A stretch of DNA of 64,000 bases. It comes from Gryllotalpicola protaetiae. GTDB taxonomy: Bacteria; Actinomycetota; Actinomycetes; Actinomycetales; Microbacteriaceae. The DNA lies in contig NZ_CP032624.1 in assembly GCF_003627055.1 (NCBI RefSeq), forward strand, positions 1,488,001-1,552,000. The letters are read 5' to 3'. The position numbers were made by a program, and so were the translations under genes. Shown one piece after another: positions 9,247 to 17,262 of the stretch. Position 1 is the stretch's first letter. Each line of letters begins with the position of its first letter. The notes below the pieces were generated by a model, which was not told the DNA's origin, ran no database searches, and saw nothing but the letters and a program-made list of their open reading frames with translations.

Positions 9247-9684
9247 TCAGTCGGCCCGGTGACGGTTGGTGCTGAAATCGGTGCGGATCGCGAGAAGATC
9301 GCGGATCTGCGTCAGCAGCTCGATGTCACTGGGCCCGGTCGGCGCCCCTTCCGCCGGCTCGACCGCCGCCGCGCGCCGCTTCAGAAGTGCCTGAAGCGGG
9401 ACCACGAAGGCGAAGTACACGACCGCCGCGATGATCACGAAATTGACCACCGCTCCGATCACGGCGCCGAAGTACAGCGTCGAGTGGCCGCCGGAGGCGG
9501 TCGGGATGTCAACCGCCAGGGCCTTGTCGAGGCTGTTCGCGTTGAAGACGGCGCTGATCAGCGGGTTGATGATCTTCGTGACCACCGCTGTGACCAGTGC
9601 CGTGAACGCCGTGCCGATGACCACGGCGACCGCGAGGTCGATGACGTTCCCCTGGGAGAGGAACTCTTTGAACCCCTTCAGCAT
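9247..9684 (-). CDS. mscL: Large-conductance mechanosensitive channel MscL
   Basis: 145-aa homopentameric channel that opens under membrane tension to release solutes on hypo-osmotic shock. The N-terminal amphipathic helix MLKGFKEFLSQGNVIDLAV leads into TM1 (AVVIGTAFTALVTAVVTKII). A periplasmic-side loop follows, then TM2 (FVIIAAVVYFAFVVPLQAL), and a cytoplasmic tail with DIELLTQIRDLL forms the C-terminal bundle. The ATG at 9684 has GGAGG at 5-nt spacing. It is transcribed divergently from the Nudix gene and ends at a strong hairpin. Confidence 0.97.
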   Translation of the reverse strand: MLKGFKEFLSQGNVIDLAVAVVIGTAFTALVTAVVTKIINPLISAVFNANSLDKALAVDIPTASGGHSTLYFGAVIGAVVNFVIIAAVVYFAFVVPLQALLKRRAAAVEPAEGAPTGPSDIELLTQIRDLLAIRTDFSTNRHRAD

Positions 9685-9795
9685 GCAATCCTCCAGTTAG
9701 GTTGTGGTGCCTTACATCGGAGGAAGACCCGGGGTTCGCACGATCGTGACGCGGCTCGGCGAACTTTTCCCGATCTTTTTTCCTAGGGTCGATTC

Positions 9796-10335
9796 ATGGC
9801 CTGGCAGACGCTCAGCACCCGCACCGCCTACGAGAACCCGTGGATCCGAATTCGCGAGGACCAGGTCGTGCATCCCGACGGGTCGGAGAGCCTCTATGGC
9901 GTCGTCGAGCTGCAGCCCGCCGTGTTCGTGGTGGCGCTCGACAGCTTCGGCCGAGTGGCGCTGATCGAGATCGACCGGTACACCGTCGGTGCGTCGCTCG
10001 AGGTGCCGGCTGGTGGCAGCGACGGCCAGCCGCCGTTGGTCGCGGCGAAGCGGGAGCTGCTCGAAGAGACGGGGCTCCAGGCATCCGACTGGCTTGAGCT
10101 GGGCTCGCTGTTCGCACTCAACGGGGCCGCCCTCGCCCCAGAGCACGTGTTTCTCGCGCGCGGTCTGAGCGAGGCGGCGGATGCCTCGCATCACCAGCTC
10201 GAAGAGGGGATCTCGGGAGTGCGGTTCGTTCCGCTCGGCGAGGTACTCACGATGATCGGGTCCGGGCAGATCACCGACAACGAGACGGTCGCTGCGGTGT
10301 CGCTCGCGGCGATCAGGCTGGGGCGGCTCGTCTAG
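9796..10335 (+). CDS. Nudix hydrolase, ADP-ribose pyrophosphatase-like
   Basis: 179 aa. The Nudix box is present as KRELLEETGL (about residues 77-86). The upstream Glu of the consensus G-x5-E-x7-REUxEExGU is Gln (GGSDGQPPLVAAK) and the preceding loop is one residue shorter. The main metal-binding RELLEE is intact, so activity is likely. The N-terminus (AYENPWIRIREDQVV) and EVPAG fit the ADP-ribose/NDP-sugar pyrophosphatase branch, but the substrate is inferred. The ATG at 9796 lies 6 nt after TAGGGT (9784-9789), so the transcript is leaderless. Confidence 0.88.
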   Translation: MAWQTLSTRTAYENPWIRIREDQVVHPDGSESLYGVVELQPAVFVVALDSFGRVALIEIDRYTVGASLEVPAGGSDGQPPLVAAKRELLEETGLQASDWLELGSLFALNGAALAPEHVFLARGLSEAADASHHQLEEGISGVRFVPLGEVLTMIGSGQITDNETVAAVSLAAIRLGRLV

Positions 10336-10409
10336 ATGAGTAAGTCCAAGGTGTTCGGCGGTGTGGCGGGCCGGTGACGGGCTGAGGGCGTCCGAGAGTC
10401 GGTGTTGCT

Positions 10410-10753
10410 AACCCGGCCGATCTGTTCCAAGCCCACCCGGAGCGTCTCCCGTACCGGCCCCGGATCGGGTTCGCGCCGCAGATCTCGGACCCGGAGATCG
10501 TGACGCTGTCGGTGATGCAGGCGCTGCTCGGCTTCACCAGCGAGACGCGCTGGGTGCGTTTCGCCCGCGCCCGGCTGAAGACCATGTTCCCTAAGCTGCC
10601 GGGCCAGTCCGGCTACAACAAGCGGCTGCGCAAGCTCGCGGCCGCCGGCACGCTGCAGTGGATCGGCACCGAACTCGCCCAGGCGGTCTCGCGCAGGACA
10701 CGGTGTGGGTGGCGAACTCGACGCCGGTGGAGTGCGCCCGATCCCGCGAGACG
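10410..10753 (+). pseudogene. IS982-family transposase remnant (N-terminal part, frameshifted)
   Basis: Translation from 10410 gives ADLFQAHPERLPYRP, ISDPEIVTLSVMQALLGF, RWVRFARARL and QSGYNKRLRKL, the N-terminal half of IS982-type DDE transposases. The frame shifts at about 10680-10697, after which DTVWVANSTPVECARSRET, the first catalytic-Asp block, is read in another frame. The similarity stops abruptly at about 10753, so the rest of the transposase and the right end are missing. It abuts and truncates the secreted-protein pseudogene on the other strand. Terminal inverted repeats were not identified. Confidence 0.8.
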
Positions 10754-11151
10754 TCGGGGTCGATCGCGTCGTTCATCTCAGCCACCTGCTGCGAGTACGA
10801 GACGAGTGCGCCGGTGTCGGAGCAATCGGTCGGCGGCGCTGACAGCGTCGGCAGCGACGGGGCGCCGGACGGCGAACCCGCCACCAGGTCGAGAACACCG
10901 CTGAGAGTCGAGGCTTGCGTCTGAGAGGCGGTAGGAATGTCGGTCGAGGCGACGCCCAGCGTCTTGTAGAAGTCGACGATCTGGCCGGACTGGGTCAACG
11001 CCTGCGCTCCCGCTGCAGTCAGCGCGCCGCTCGTCGTGGCAGTGGAGGCGGAAGAGGTAGCCGCTGGCTGTGCGGAGGCGGGGATGGCCGCCAAACCGGT
11101 GCTTACCAGGGCACCGGTGAGAACGGCAGAGAGCTTTCAAGCGATATTCAT
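10754..11151 (-). pseudogene. Truncated secreted-protein gene with stop codon in its signal peptide
   Basis: The natural ATG at 11151 (AAGGGA upstream) reads MNIA and then TGA at 11139-11137. Reading on gives KLSAVLTGALVSTGLAA, IPASAQPA and a Ser/Thr/Ala-rich mature region ending with YSQQVAEMNDAIDPDV. This is a normal Sec signal peptide interrupted by one base change (probably CGA to TGA). The 3' end is replaced by the IS982 remnant at about 10754. Two independent lesions make it a pseudogene. It lies 29 bp downstream of the membrane-protein gene, probably its former operon partner. Confidence 0.75.
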
Positions 11152-11180
11152 CTGAGTTTCCCTTCGTAATTGTGCGAGTG

Positions 11181-11801
11181 CTACGAGAAAGGCTTCTGGG
11201 GTCTCCGCACGTGCAGGACCCGGCGGAGATACTCGTCGTATTCGTCAAAGTCGATCGGATTGAACAAGCGCGCGACCAGGATGAGAGCGACCACCAGGCC
11301 CACGACGACGAAATACGCGATCGTGACCTCGACTGCGGCGTGCTGGAGGGACTCAGCCGGTGTGCCGTGGGGCAGACGGCCCGCGTACCCGGCGTCGGTG
11401 GCGCGGCTTGCGAAGGTGCGATGGACGGCAAGTTCACCCCACAGGACGGCGGCGAGGGGATAGACGATCAGGATGAGAACGTCGGATGTCTTGCTCCGTC
11501 GCACCCTCGCATTGCGCAATCGGAGCGGGTAATTCGCCCCGTCGTGGATGCTCAGGGCCTGGAAGCTCCACGCCCACATGAACAGCGCAACGAAGTTGAT
11601 GCCATCGAACGTGCCGATTCCCAGGCGCGCGAATGCCGGGGGGATAGACAGACCGGTGTTGCGAGCGCCTGAGATGAGAACACACCCTCCGATGATCGCG
11701 ACCGCGAGGACGGCCAGGAACAAGCACACCTGCACGCGGCTGTTCCGTTCTCGCTGCACTTGCTCGGCGTTTTCGGCCCAACTCGCGGTGTCGCTGCTCA
11801 T
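11181..11801 (-). CDS. Four-TM hypothetical membrane protein
   Basis: 206 aa, family not recognised. A soluble N-terminus (MSSDTASWAENAEQVQRERN) is followed by hydrophobic helices: VCLFLAVLAVAIIGGCVLIS, INFVALFMWAWSFQALSI, VLILIVYPLAAVLWGELAV and TIAYFVVVGLVVALILVARL. It ends with a charged FDEYDEYLRRVLHVRR tail. The ATG at 11801 is preferred over a start 36 bases upstream because GGAGG lies 6 nt before it. The gene survives intact between two decayed insertion elements and precedes the broken secreted-protein gene. Confidence 0.75.
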   Translation of the reverse strand: MSSDTASWAENAEQVQRERNSRVQVCLFLAVLAVAIIGGCVLISGARNTGLSIPPAFARLGIGTFDGINFVALFMWAWSFQALSIHDGANYPLRLRNARVRRSKTSDVLILIVYPLAAVLWGELAVHRTFASRATDAGYAGRLPHGTPAESLQHAAVEVTIAYFVVVGLVVALILVARLFNPIDFDEYDEYLRRVLHVRRPQKPFS

Positions 11802-11876
11802 CCCCGACCTCCGCCTGCTCTGCTCGCGCCTCGCCAACGCAAATTGCCCGGCTCGTGACGAACCCCCAAGGCCGAA

Positions 11877-11894
11877 ACTAGTCGTGCGACTAGT
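11877..11894. promoter_or_regulatory. Perfect 18-bp palindrome upstream of the membrane-protein gene
   Basis: ACTAGTCGTGCGACTAGT is symmetric except for the central TG. It lies about 75 bp upstream of the 11801 start, near a TTGCAG hexamer (minus). It could be an operator for an unlinked regulator, or a relic of the IS701-type element whose decayed end lies about 30 bp away. Confidence 0.4.
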
Positions 11895-11924
11895 CCTGCA
11901 AGCGACCCAAAACGAGGGTCCCAG

Positions 11925-12816
11925 CCGATCCAGGTGCGGCCTTCGAAGTGGTCGAGGTCGAGGCCGTGTTTGAGTTCGCGGTAGTCGTGCTCGATGCGCC
12001 AGCGGATCTTCCCGAGCCCGGACGATCTCGCTGACGGGGGGTGTCTTCGGGGAGGGTGGAGATCCAGTAGTCGGTGGGCTCCGCCTCGTCGTTCGGCCAT
12101 TCGATCAGCAGCTACCGCTCGGGCAGGGACCCGTCCTTCTCGCGGGGGATGTTCCGGTTCGCGGGGCGCACCTTGACGGCGGTGAACCGGCTGGTCATGA
12201 TCCCTTTCGTTCCCGCCGCCAGGAGACGTCCTGGAACGCGGCGTCGGGCAGGGCGGCGGCCAGGGCGCTGGCCCGGATCGGCGCGTCGCGGTACCGGGCG
12301 CGCGCCGCCGGCCGGCCGGTGCCGACGTAGGCGGGCAGCTCGAAGGGCGCGCTGGCGGGGTGCACGCTGGTGTCGGATTTCACCTGGACCACGTACGGGC
12401 CGTGCGGAACAGGCCGACCTCCCCGTAGCCCGCGTCCGCGACGAGGACCGGCGGCCGATGGCCCCAGGTGGCGAGCTCGTCGATCATCTCCAGCGCGAGC
12501 TCCCGCTTCGGCCGGTGCCGGACCGTGTCCGGGACCTGCGCCCTCACCCGGCGCTCGGCGGTCTCTTCGGCGTCCTCACACGGCGCACCGGCTCCACCGG
12601 CCACGGCGAGGAGGACACGAACTGCTGCAACTGCTGCTAGTCGACCCCGAGCCGCTCGCCCATCGGCTGCATCGACTGCCGCCGCCCCTCCAGCATCAGC
12701 CCCCGCAGATACAAGCCGCCCTCGGAACGCTGGTCCTTCCGGGCCAGCGACGCGAGCACCTCGCCGACGAAGTCGTCCAACTCCGCCCGCACCCGTGTGA
12801 TCTCATCCCGCCGCAC
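11925..12816 (-). pseudogene. Degenerate IS701-family transposase
   Basis: Fragments on the minus strand read, in order: FVGEVLASLARKDQRSEGG, YLRGLMLEGRRQSMQPMGER, a TAG stop at codon 60 (12639-12637), QQLQQFVSSSPW, DTVRHRPKRELALEMIDELA, PPVLVADAGYGEVGLF, MVQVKSDTSVHP and IRWRIEHDYRELKHGLDLDH ending FEGRTWIGW. These are the successive blocks of IS701-type DDE transposases, broken by a stop, several frameshifts and deletions. Similarity ends at about 11925. No clear terminal repeats or target duplication were found. The element is dead. Confidence 0.85.
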
Positions 12817-12868
12817 CCCGCGAAATTAACAGAAACCCGCATCGACTAAAAGACCTAACCAAGTACTA

Positions 12869-14272
12869 CTAGGCCGCGCCGGCCCCCGCGACCACCGTGC
12901 GGAGCTTCACGAAAGAGAGCACCGCCGCGCCGAGTCCCGCCGCGACCGCGACCCACAGCACCAGCGTCGCGGCAGAGGCCTGCTCGGCGACCGAGCCCGC
13001 GGCGGCGCCGGAGAGCACGAGCGCCATCGACACGGCGGCGGCCCCGGCCGACTGACCGATGGTGCGGTTCGTGTTGAGCACCGCGGACGCCGATGCGGCG
13101 TACTTCAGCGGCGCAGCGCCCAGCATGTCACGGTTGTTCGGGCTCTGGAAGGTGCCGAAGCCGAGGCCGCAGATCGCAGTCGACAGCAGCACGAGCCACA
13201 CCGGCGGGTGATCGCCGAGCAACGCGCACATCGCGAGGCCGATCGTCAAGATCACGAGCCCGGTCACGGCGAGGTACGCCGGGCGCACCCGGTCGGCGAT
13301 CCGCCCCGACAGCGGTGCGACGAAGACGATCACGAGCGGCCACGGGGTGAACAGCAGCGCCGACTGCAGCGGCGTCGCGCCGTACGCGCTCTGGAAGAGG
13401 AACGGCAGCGCGATGAACGCGATGCCCTGCCCGAGGAACGAGACCCAGGCGGTGCCGACAGTGAGGCTGAACACCCCCGTGAAGAGTCCAAGGGGAATGA
13501 GCGGCCGCACCGCGCGCCGCTCGCGCCGGATGAACAGCCACGCGAACGCGGCACTCGCCACGAGCAGCACTGCGGCCTGCCACAGGGTCGAGACCGCCGC
13601 GAGCTGGCGGACTCCGATCAGGAATCCGGCGATCGCGATCGCGGCGTACACCGCGCCCTGCCAGTCGTAATCACCGCGCTCCTTGCTGCGGCCTGGCACG
13701 AAGAAGATCGCGAGCACGATCGCGATCGCGCCGATCGGAACGTTGATGAGGAACAGCCACGGCCAGCTCAGCCCCTGCAGGATCACGCCGCCGAGCGTCG
13801 GGCCGATCGACGTGCCGAGGGCGACCGTCATGGCGTTGATGCCGAAGATCTGGCCCAGCTTCTCGGGCGGGAAGATGTTGCGGAACAGTGGCAGCGCCAC
13901 CGCGAGGATCACGGCGGAACCCAGCCCCTGCAGCACGCGGAACGCGACCAGCGCCCCGAGCGTCGGCGACAGCGCACAGCCGAGCGACGCGAGCGTGAAC
14001 ACCGGGACGCCGAAGAGGTAGAGCCGCCGCCTGCCGACCTGGTCGCCGAGCGCGCTCGTGGCGGGCACGGCGCACGCCACCGCGAGCAGGAACGCGGTCG
14101 CGACCCACACCGTCTCCGATGGGGCGACGTGCAGCTCGCGCGACAGCTTCGGCAGCGCGACGTTGACGATCGAGGTGTCGATCGTGGCCATCAGGGTCGA
14201 CAGCAGGATTGAGACGACGGCCAGGTTGCGCCGCAGCGGCGACGAGGTGAGGGCGAGGGCTGCGGTTGACAT
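12869..14272 (-). CDS. MFS drug exporter, DHA2 (14-TM) type
   Basis: 467-aa proton-coupled multidrug efflux pump of the cytoplasmic membrane. TM1 has the D-containing motif TLMATIDTSIVNVALP typical of DHA2 pumps. Motif A is GDQVGRRRLYL, and motif C is GTSIGPTLGGVI in TM5; fourteen hydrophobic segments can be counted. The ATG at 14272 lies 7 nt after TAAACT (14280-14285 complement), so it is leaderless, and that -10 lies within the TTAGC-TTT-GCTAA palindrome. The upstream methyltransferase gene ends inside this palindrome. The regulator is not adjacent; substrates are unknown. Confidence 0.9.
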   Translation of the reverse strand: MSTAALALTSSPLRRNLAVVSILLSTLMATIDTSIVNVALPKLSRELHVAPSETVWVATAFLLAVACAVPATSALGDQVGRRRLYLFGVPVFTLASLGCALSPTLGALVAFRVLQGLGSAVILAVALPLFRNIFPPEKLGQIFGINAMTVALGTSIGPTLGGVILQGLSWPWLFLINVPIGAIAIVLAIFFVPGRSKERGDYDWQGAVYAAIAIAGFLIGVRQLAAVSTLWQAAVLLVASAAFAWLFIRRERRAVRPLIPLGLFTGVFSLTVGTAWVSFLGQGIAFIALPFLFQSAYGATPLQSALLFTPWPLVIVFVAPLSGRIADRVRPAYLAVTGLVILTIGLAMCALLGDHPPVWLVLLSTAICGLGFGTFQSPNNRDMLGAAPLKYAASASAVLNTNRTIGQSAGAAAVSMALVLSGAAAGSVAEQASAATLVLWVAVAAGLGAAVLSFVKLRTVVAGAGAA

Positions 14273-14278
14273 CGTGAT

Positions 14279-14296
14279 TAGTTTAGCTTTGCTAAC
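14279..14296 (-). promoter_or_regulatory. Promoter with palindromic operator for the DHA2 exporter
   Basis: TTAGC-TTT-GCTAA (14283-14295) is a perfect inverted repeat overlapping the -10 hexamer TAAACT (14285-14280, minus) of the exporter gene. The same bases contain the TAG stop of the upstream methyltransferase (14294-14292). TTAGC/GCTAA half-sites are usual for MarR/TetR-type control of efflux pumps; no such regulator lies next to it. Confidence 0.55.
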
Positions 14297-15098
14297 TATC
14301 GGATTTCTGGACCGGACGTACCGCCGAAGCAAGCACCGCCGACAACCCGAAGTGCAGCAGCCCGTCGTCACCGGTGAGTGCGGGGGTGCGGGCGTCGTAG
14401 GCCGCGCGCAGGGCGGCGCGGGTCGAAGCATCCGCCGCCGCATAGGCGTAGCCCATGACCGCGATGCCCGCCTCGACACCCGACCACAGCTCGTCGGCGT
14501 CGACGCGCCAGGTGAAGTGCACGCGGCGAGCGCGCACCTCGGCGAAGCCGCACTCGGCGAGCAGGCCGGCGAGGCCCTCTTCGCTGCGGTCGAAGTCGCT
14601 GCCCTCTGGCAGCCGGGTACCGGGCGGCGGGTAGGCGCCCGTCTCGTCCTGCAACTCGCGCCACAGGCGGCCGGTCGGCGTGGCCTCCCACGGCCAGACG
14701 GTCGCGACGAGTCGGCCGCCCGGCCGCAGCACGCGGCGCAGCTCGGCGAGGCCGGCGCGCGGGTGATCGATGTGGTTGAGCACGAAGTTCGCGGTGACGG
14801 CGTCGAAAGCCTGATCGGGGTACGGCAGATGGGGCAGAGCGGCGGTGACGAAACGGATGCCTGCGGCATCCGCCCTCTGCATCGCGAAGTCGACCATCGA
14901 TCGCTCGGCGTCGAAGGCGTCGACCGCCCACCCGACGCGCGCCGCCGAGATCGCGACCGAGCCGGTGCCGGTGCCGACGTCGAGCAACCGGCCCGCAGCG
15001 GCCAGCTCGACGAGCACCTCGGGGACCGTGCAGGCGCAGAGCGCTCCGAAGGAGCGGTCGTACGGCGCGGCGATACCCGCCCATTCCGCGAAGGCCAC
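14292..15098 (-). CDS. Class I SAM-dependent methyltransferase
   Basis: 268 aa with a Rossmann methyltransferase core. Motif I LLDVGTGTGSVAISAA is at about residues 36-51. The acidic residue after beta2 is in VDAFDAERSMV, motif IV is FDAVTANFVLNHI, and the post-motif is LRRVLRPGGRLVATVWPW. It belongs to the UbiE/type-11 group of small-molecule methyltransferases; the substrate is unknown. The start GTG at 15098 lies 6 nt after TAGTGT, so it is leaderless, and is only 22 bp from the divergent UMF1 gene. The exporter follows in the same direction, which suggests resistance or tailoring followed by export (inference). Confidence 0.88.
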   Translation of the reverse strand: MAFAEWAGIAAPYDRSFGALCACTVPEVLVELAAAGRLLDVGTGTGSVAISAARVGWAVDAFDAERSMVDFAMQRADAAGIRFVTAALPHLPYPDQAFDAVTANFVLNHIDHPRAGLAELRRVLRPGGRLVATVWPWEATPTGRLWRELQDETGAYPPPGTRLPEGSDFDRSEEGLAGLLAECGFAEVRARRVHFTWRVDADELWSGVEAGIAVMGYAYAAADASTRAALRAAYDARTPALTGDDGLLHFGLSAVLASAVRPVQKSDS

Positions 15099-15104
15099 CT
15101 GACC

Positions 15105-15114
15105 ACACTATGGT
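15105..15114. promoter_or_regulatory. Overlapping divergent leaderless promoters
   Basis: The minus-strand -10 TAGTGT (15110-15105) and the plus-strand -10 TATGGT (15109-15114) share their TA dinucleotide. Each is 6 nt from a GTG start (15098 minus, 15121 plus). RNA polymerase cannot occupy both, so the two genes should be mutually exclusive at initiation. Confidence 0.65.
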
Positions 15115-15120
15115 TTGCGC

Positions 15121-16455
15121 GTGAGCACTGCCGCTGCCCCCGACGCACTCGCCCTCGACGAGCCCAAGATCCCGACCCGCAAGATCCTCGCGTGGGGTGC
15201 ATGGGATTGGGGCTCGAGCGCGTTCAACGCCGTCGCGACGACCTTCGTCTTCACCGTCTACCTGACGAGCACAAGCTTCGGCGACACTGACCACACCTCG
15301 GCGCTGCTCGGCTGGGTGCTCGGCATCGCGGGCGTGCTGGTCGCGCTCACCGCTCCGGTGACGGGCGAGCTGTCGGATGCCGCAGGTCGCCGCAAGCTCT
15401 GGCTCGCAATCTTCTCCGGCCTGGTCGCCCTGTCGCTGCTCGCGACGGTGTTCGTCAAGGCGGAGCCGGGCTTCCTCTGGTTCGGCCTCATCGCGATCGC
15501 CGTCGGCACGGTCTTCTACGAGCTCGCGGCGGTCAACTACAACGCGATGCTCAGCCAGGTGTCGACGCCGAAGACGATCGGCCGGGTCTCGGGTCTCGGC
15601 TGGGGCCTCGGCTACGTCGGCGGCATCGTGCTGCTGCTGATCGTGTACATCCTCTTCATCTCGGGCGACGGCGGGGCGCTGCACGTGTCCACCGAGGGCG
15701 GCTGGAACATCCGCATCTCCATGCTGATCGCGACCATCTGGTTCGCGGTCTTCGCGATTCCGGTGCTCATCGCGGTGAAGGAGCCGCACGTGCCGGGCGA
15801 GATCGCCCGCGAGCGCCGCTCGTTCTTCGGCGCGTACGTCACCCTCGGCCGCACGATCGCCGACCTGTGGAAGACCAGCCGCAACACGATCTGGTTCCTG
15901 CTCGCCTCGGCGATCTTCCGCGACGGCCTGACCGGCGTCTTCACCTTCGGCGGGGTGCTCGCCGCCGGCAGCTTCGGGTTCTCGAGCGGCGAGGTCATCA
16001 TCTTCGCGATCGCCGCGAACATCGTCGCCGGCATCTCGACGATCGCGACCGGCCCGCTCGACGACCGGGTGGGGCCGAAGCCCGTCATCATCACCTCGCT
16101 GATCGGGCTCGTCGTCGCGGGCTCGCTCGTGTTCGCCCTGCACACGGGCGGTGCCACGGTCTTCTGGATCTTCGCGCTGATCCTCTGCCTCTTCGTCGGC
16201 CCCGCGCAGTCGGCGTCGCGCACCTTCCTCGCGCGCATCATCCCGGCCGGGCGCGAGGGCGAGGTGTTCGGGCTGTACGCCACCACCGGACGCGCGGCGA
16301 CCTTCCTCGCACCGACCGCGTTCGCGATCTTCGTCAGCCTGTTCGGCCACCAGATCTACGGCATCATCGGCATCGTGCTGGTGCTGCTCATCGGCCTGCT
16401 GGTCATGATCCCGGTGAAGCCGGGGCAGGAGAAGCTGGCGGCGCGGGCGCGCTAG
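15121..16455 (+). CDS. MFS transporter, UMF1 (Atg22-like) family
   Basis: 444-aa membrane transporter. The N-terminal ILAWGAWDWGSSAFNAV is the hallmark of the UMF1/Atg22 branch. Motif A-like GELSDAAGRRK and GRVSGLGWGLGYVGGI follow, and about 12 hydrophobic helices can be counted. Family members in yeast export amino acids from vacuoles; bacterial substrates are mostly unknown, so none is assigned. The start GTG at 15121 is 6 nt after TATGGT. It is transcribed divergently from the methyltransferase with a 22-bp gap. Confidence 0.88.
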   Translation: MSTAAAPDALALDEPKIPTRKILAWGAWDWGSSAFNAVATTFVFTVYLTSTSFGDTDHTSALLGWVLGIAGVLVALTAPVTGELSDAAGRRKLWLAIFSGLVALSLLATVFVKAEPGFLWFGLIAIAVGTVFYELAAVNYNAMLSQVSTPKTIGRVSGLGWGLGYVGGIVLLLIVYILFISGDGGALHVSTEGGWNIRISMLIATIWFAVFAIPVLIAVKEPHVPGEIARERRSFFGAYVTLGRTIADLWKTSRNTIWFLLASAIFRDGLTGVFTFGGVLAAGSFGFSSGEVIIFAIAANIVAGISTIATGPLDDRVGPKPVIITSLIGLVVAGSLVFALHTGGATVFWIFALILCLFVGPAQSASRTFLARIIPAGREGEVFGLYATTGRAATFLAPTAFAIFVSLFGHQIYGIIGIVLVLLIGLLVMIPVKPGQEKLAARAR

Positions 16456-16511
16456 CGAGCGCATGACCCACTCGCGGCATCCGCTCAAGTTGCACTCATA
16501 GGTTGAAGAGC

Positions 16512-17243
16512 GTGTCCAGCGACGTGGTTCCCCTAGATCAGCGCGACGCCGCCGACAAGCGCATCGTGACGGAGTCGACCGAGGCCGTCATCGAGCAGCT
16601 CGGCGACAGCGCGCTCAGCGAGATCTACGCCCTGCGCGACGACTTCGCGCGGTTCATGATGCCGTACAAGTTCGCGATCGACGAGGTCATGACGAAGATC
16701 TCGATCCTGCGCGAGGAGTTCGCGGCGTTGCACTCCGAGAACCCCATCGAGCACGTCAACTCCCGCCTCAAGTCGACCGAGTCGGTGCTCGAGAAGGTGG
16801 CGCGCAAGGGCATCGCCCCGTCATACCAGGCGATCCGCACGACGATCACCGACATCGCCGGCATCCGCGTCGTGTGCTCGTTCGTCAGCGACGTCTACCG
16901 GGTGTTCGACGCGCTGACCGCGCAGTCCGACGTGCGTGTGATCGAGGTCAAGGACTACATCGCGAACCCGAAGCCCAACGGCTACAAGAGCCTGCACGCG
17001 ATCATCGAGATCCCCGTGTTCCTGTCGGACGGGCCGGTGCCCGTGACCGTCGAGGTGCAGCTGCGCACCGTCGCGATGGACTTCTGGGCGAGCCTCGAGC
17101 ACAAGATCTACTACAAGTACGACGCGGATGTCCCGGCCGAGATGCTGGCAGGCCTGCATGATGCGGCGGATGTCGCGGCCGAGCTCGACTCGAAGATGGA
17201 AGAGCTGCACCGGCAGGTGCGCCGCGACACGCGTCGCGTCTAG
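16512..17243 (+). CDS. relQ: Small alarmone synthetase, RelQ-type GTP pyrophosphokinase
   Basis: 243-aa cytoplasmic enzyme transferring pyrophosphate from ATP to GDP/GTP to make (p)ppGpp. Synthetase motifs are visible: EHVNSRLKSTESVLEKVARK, ITDIAGIRVVCSFVSDVY, ANPKPNGYKSLHAII and VEVQLRTVAMDFWASLEHK with the catalytic Glu. There is no HD hydrolase or TGS domain, so it is a single-domain synthetase rather than Rel. The GTG at 16512 is chosen because TAGGTT (16499-16504) ends 7 nt before it. A TTG at 16503 would overlap the -10. Starvation or wall-stress signalling is the expected role. Confidence 0.92.
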   Translation: MSSDVVPLDQRDAADKRIVTESTEAVIEQLGDSALSEIYALRDDFARFMMPYKFAIDEVMTKISILREEFAALHSENPIEHVNSRLKSTESVLEKVARKGIAPSYQAIRTTITDIAGIRVVCSFVSDVYRVFDALTAQSDVRVIEVKDYIANPKPNGYKSLHAIIEIPVFLSDGPVPVTVEVQLRTVAMDFWASLEHKIYYKYDADVPAEMLAGLHDAADVAAELDSKMEELHRQVRRDTRRV

Positions 17244-17262
17244 CCGCGAAGAGGGGCGGCGC

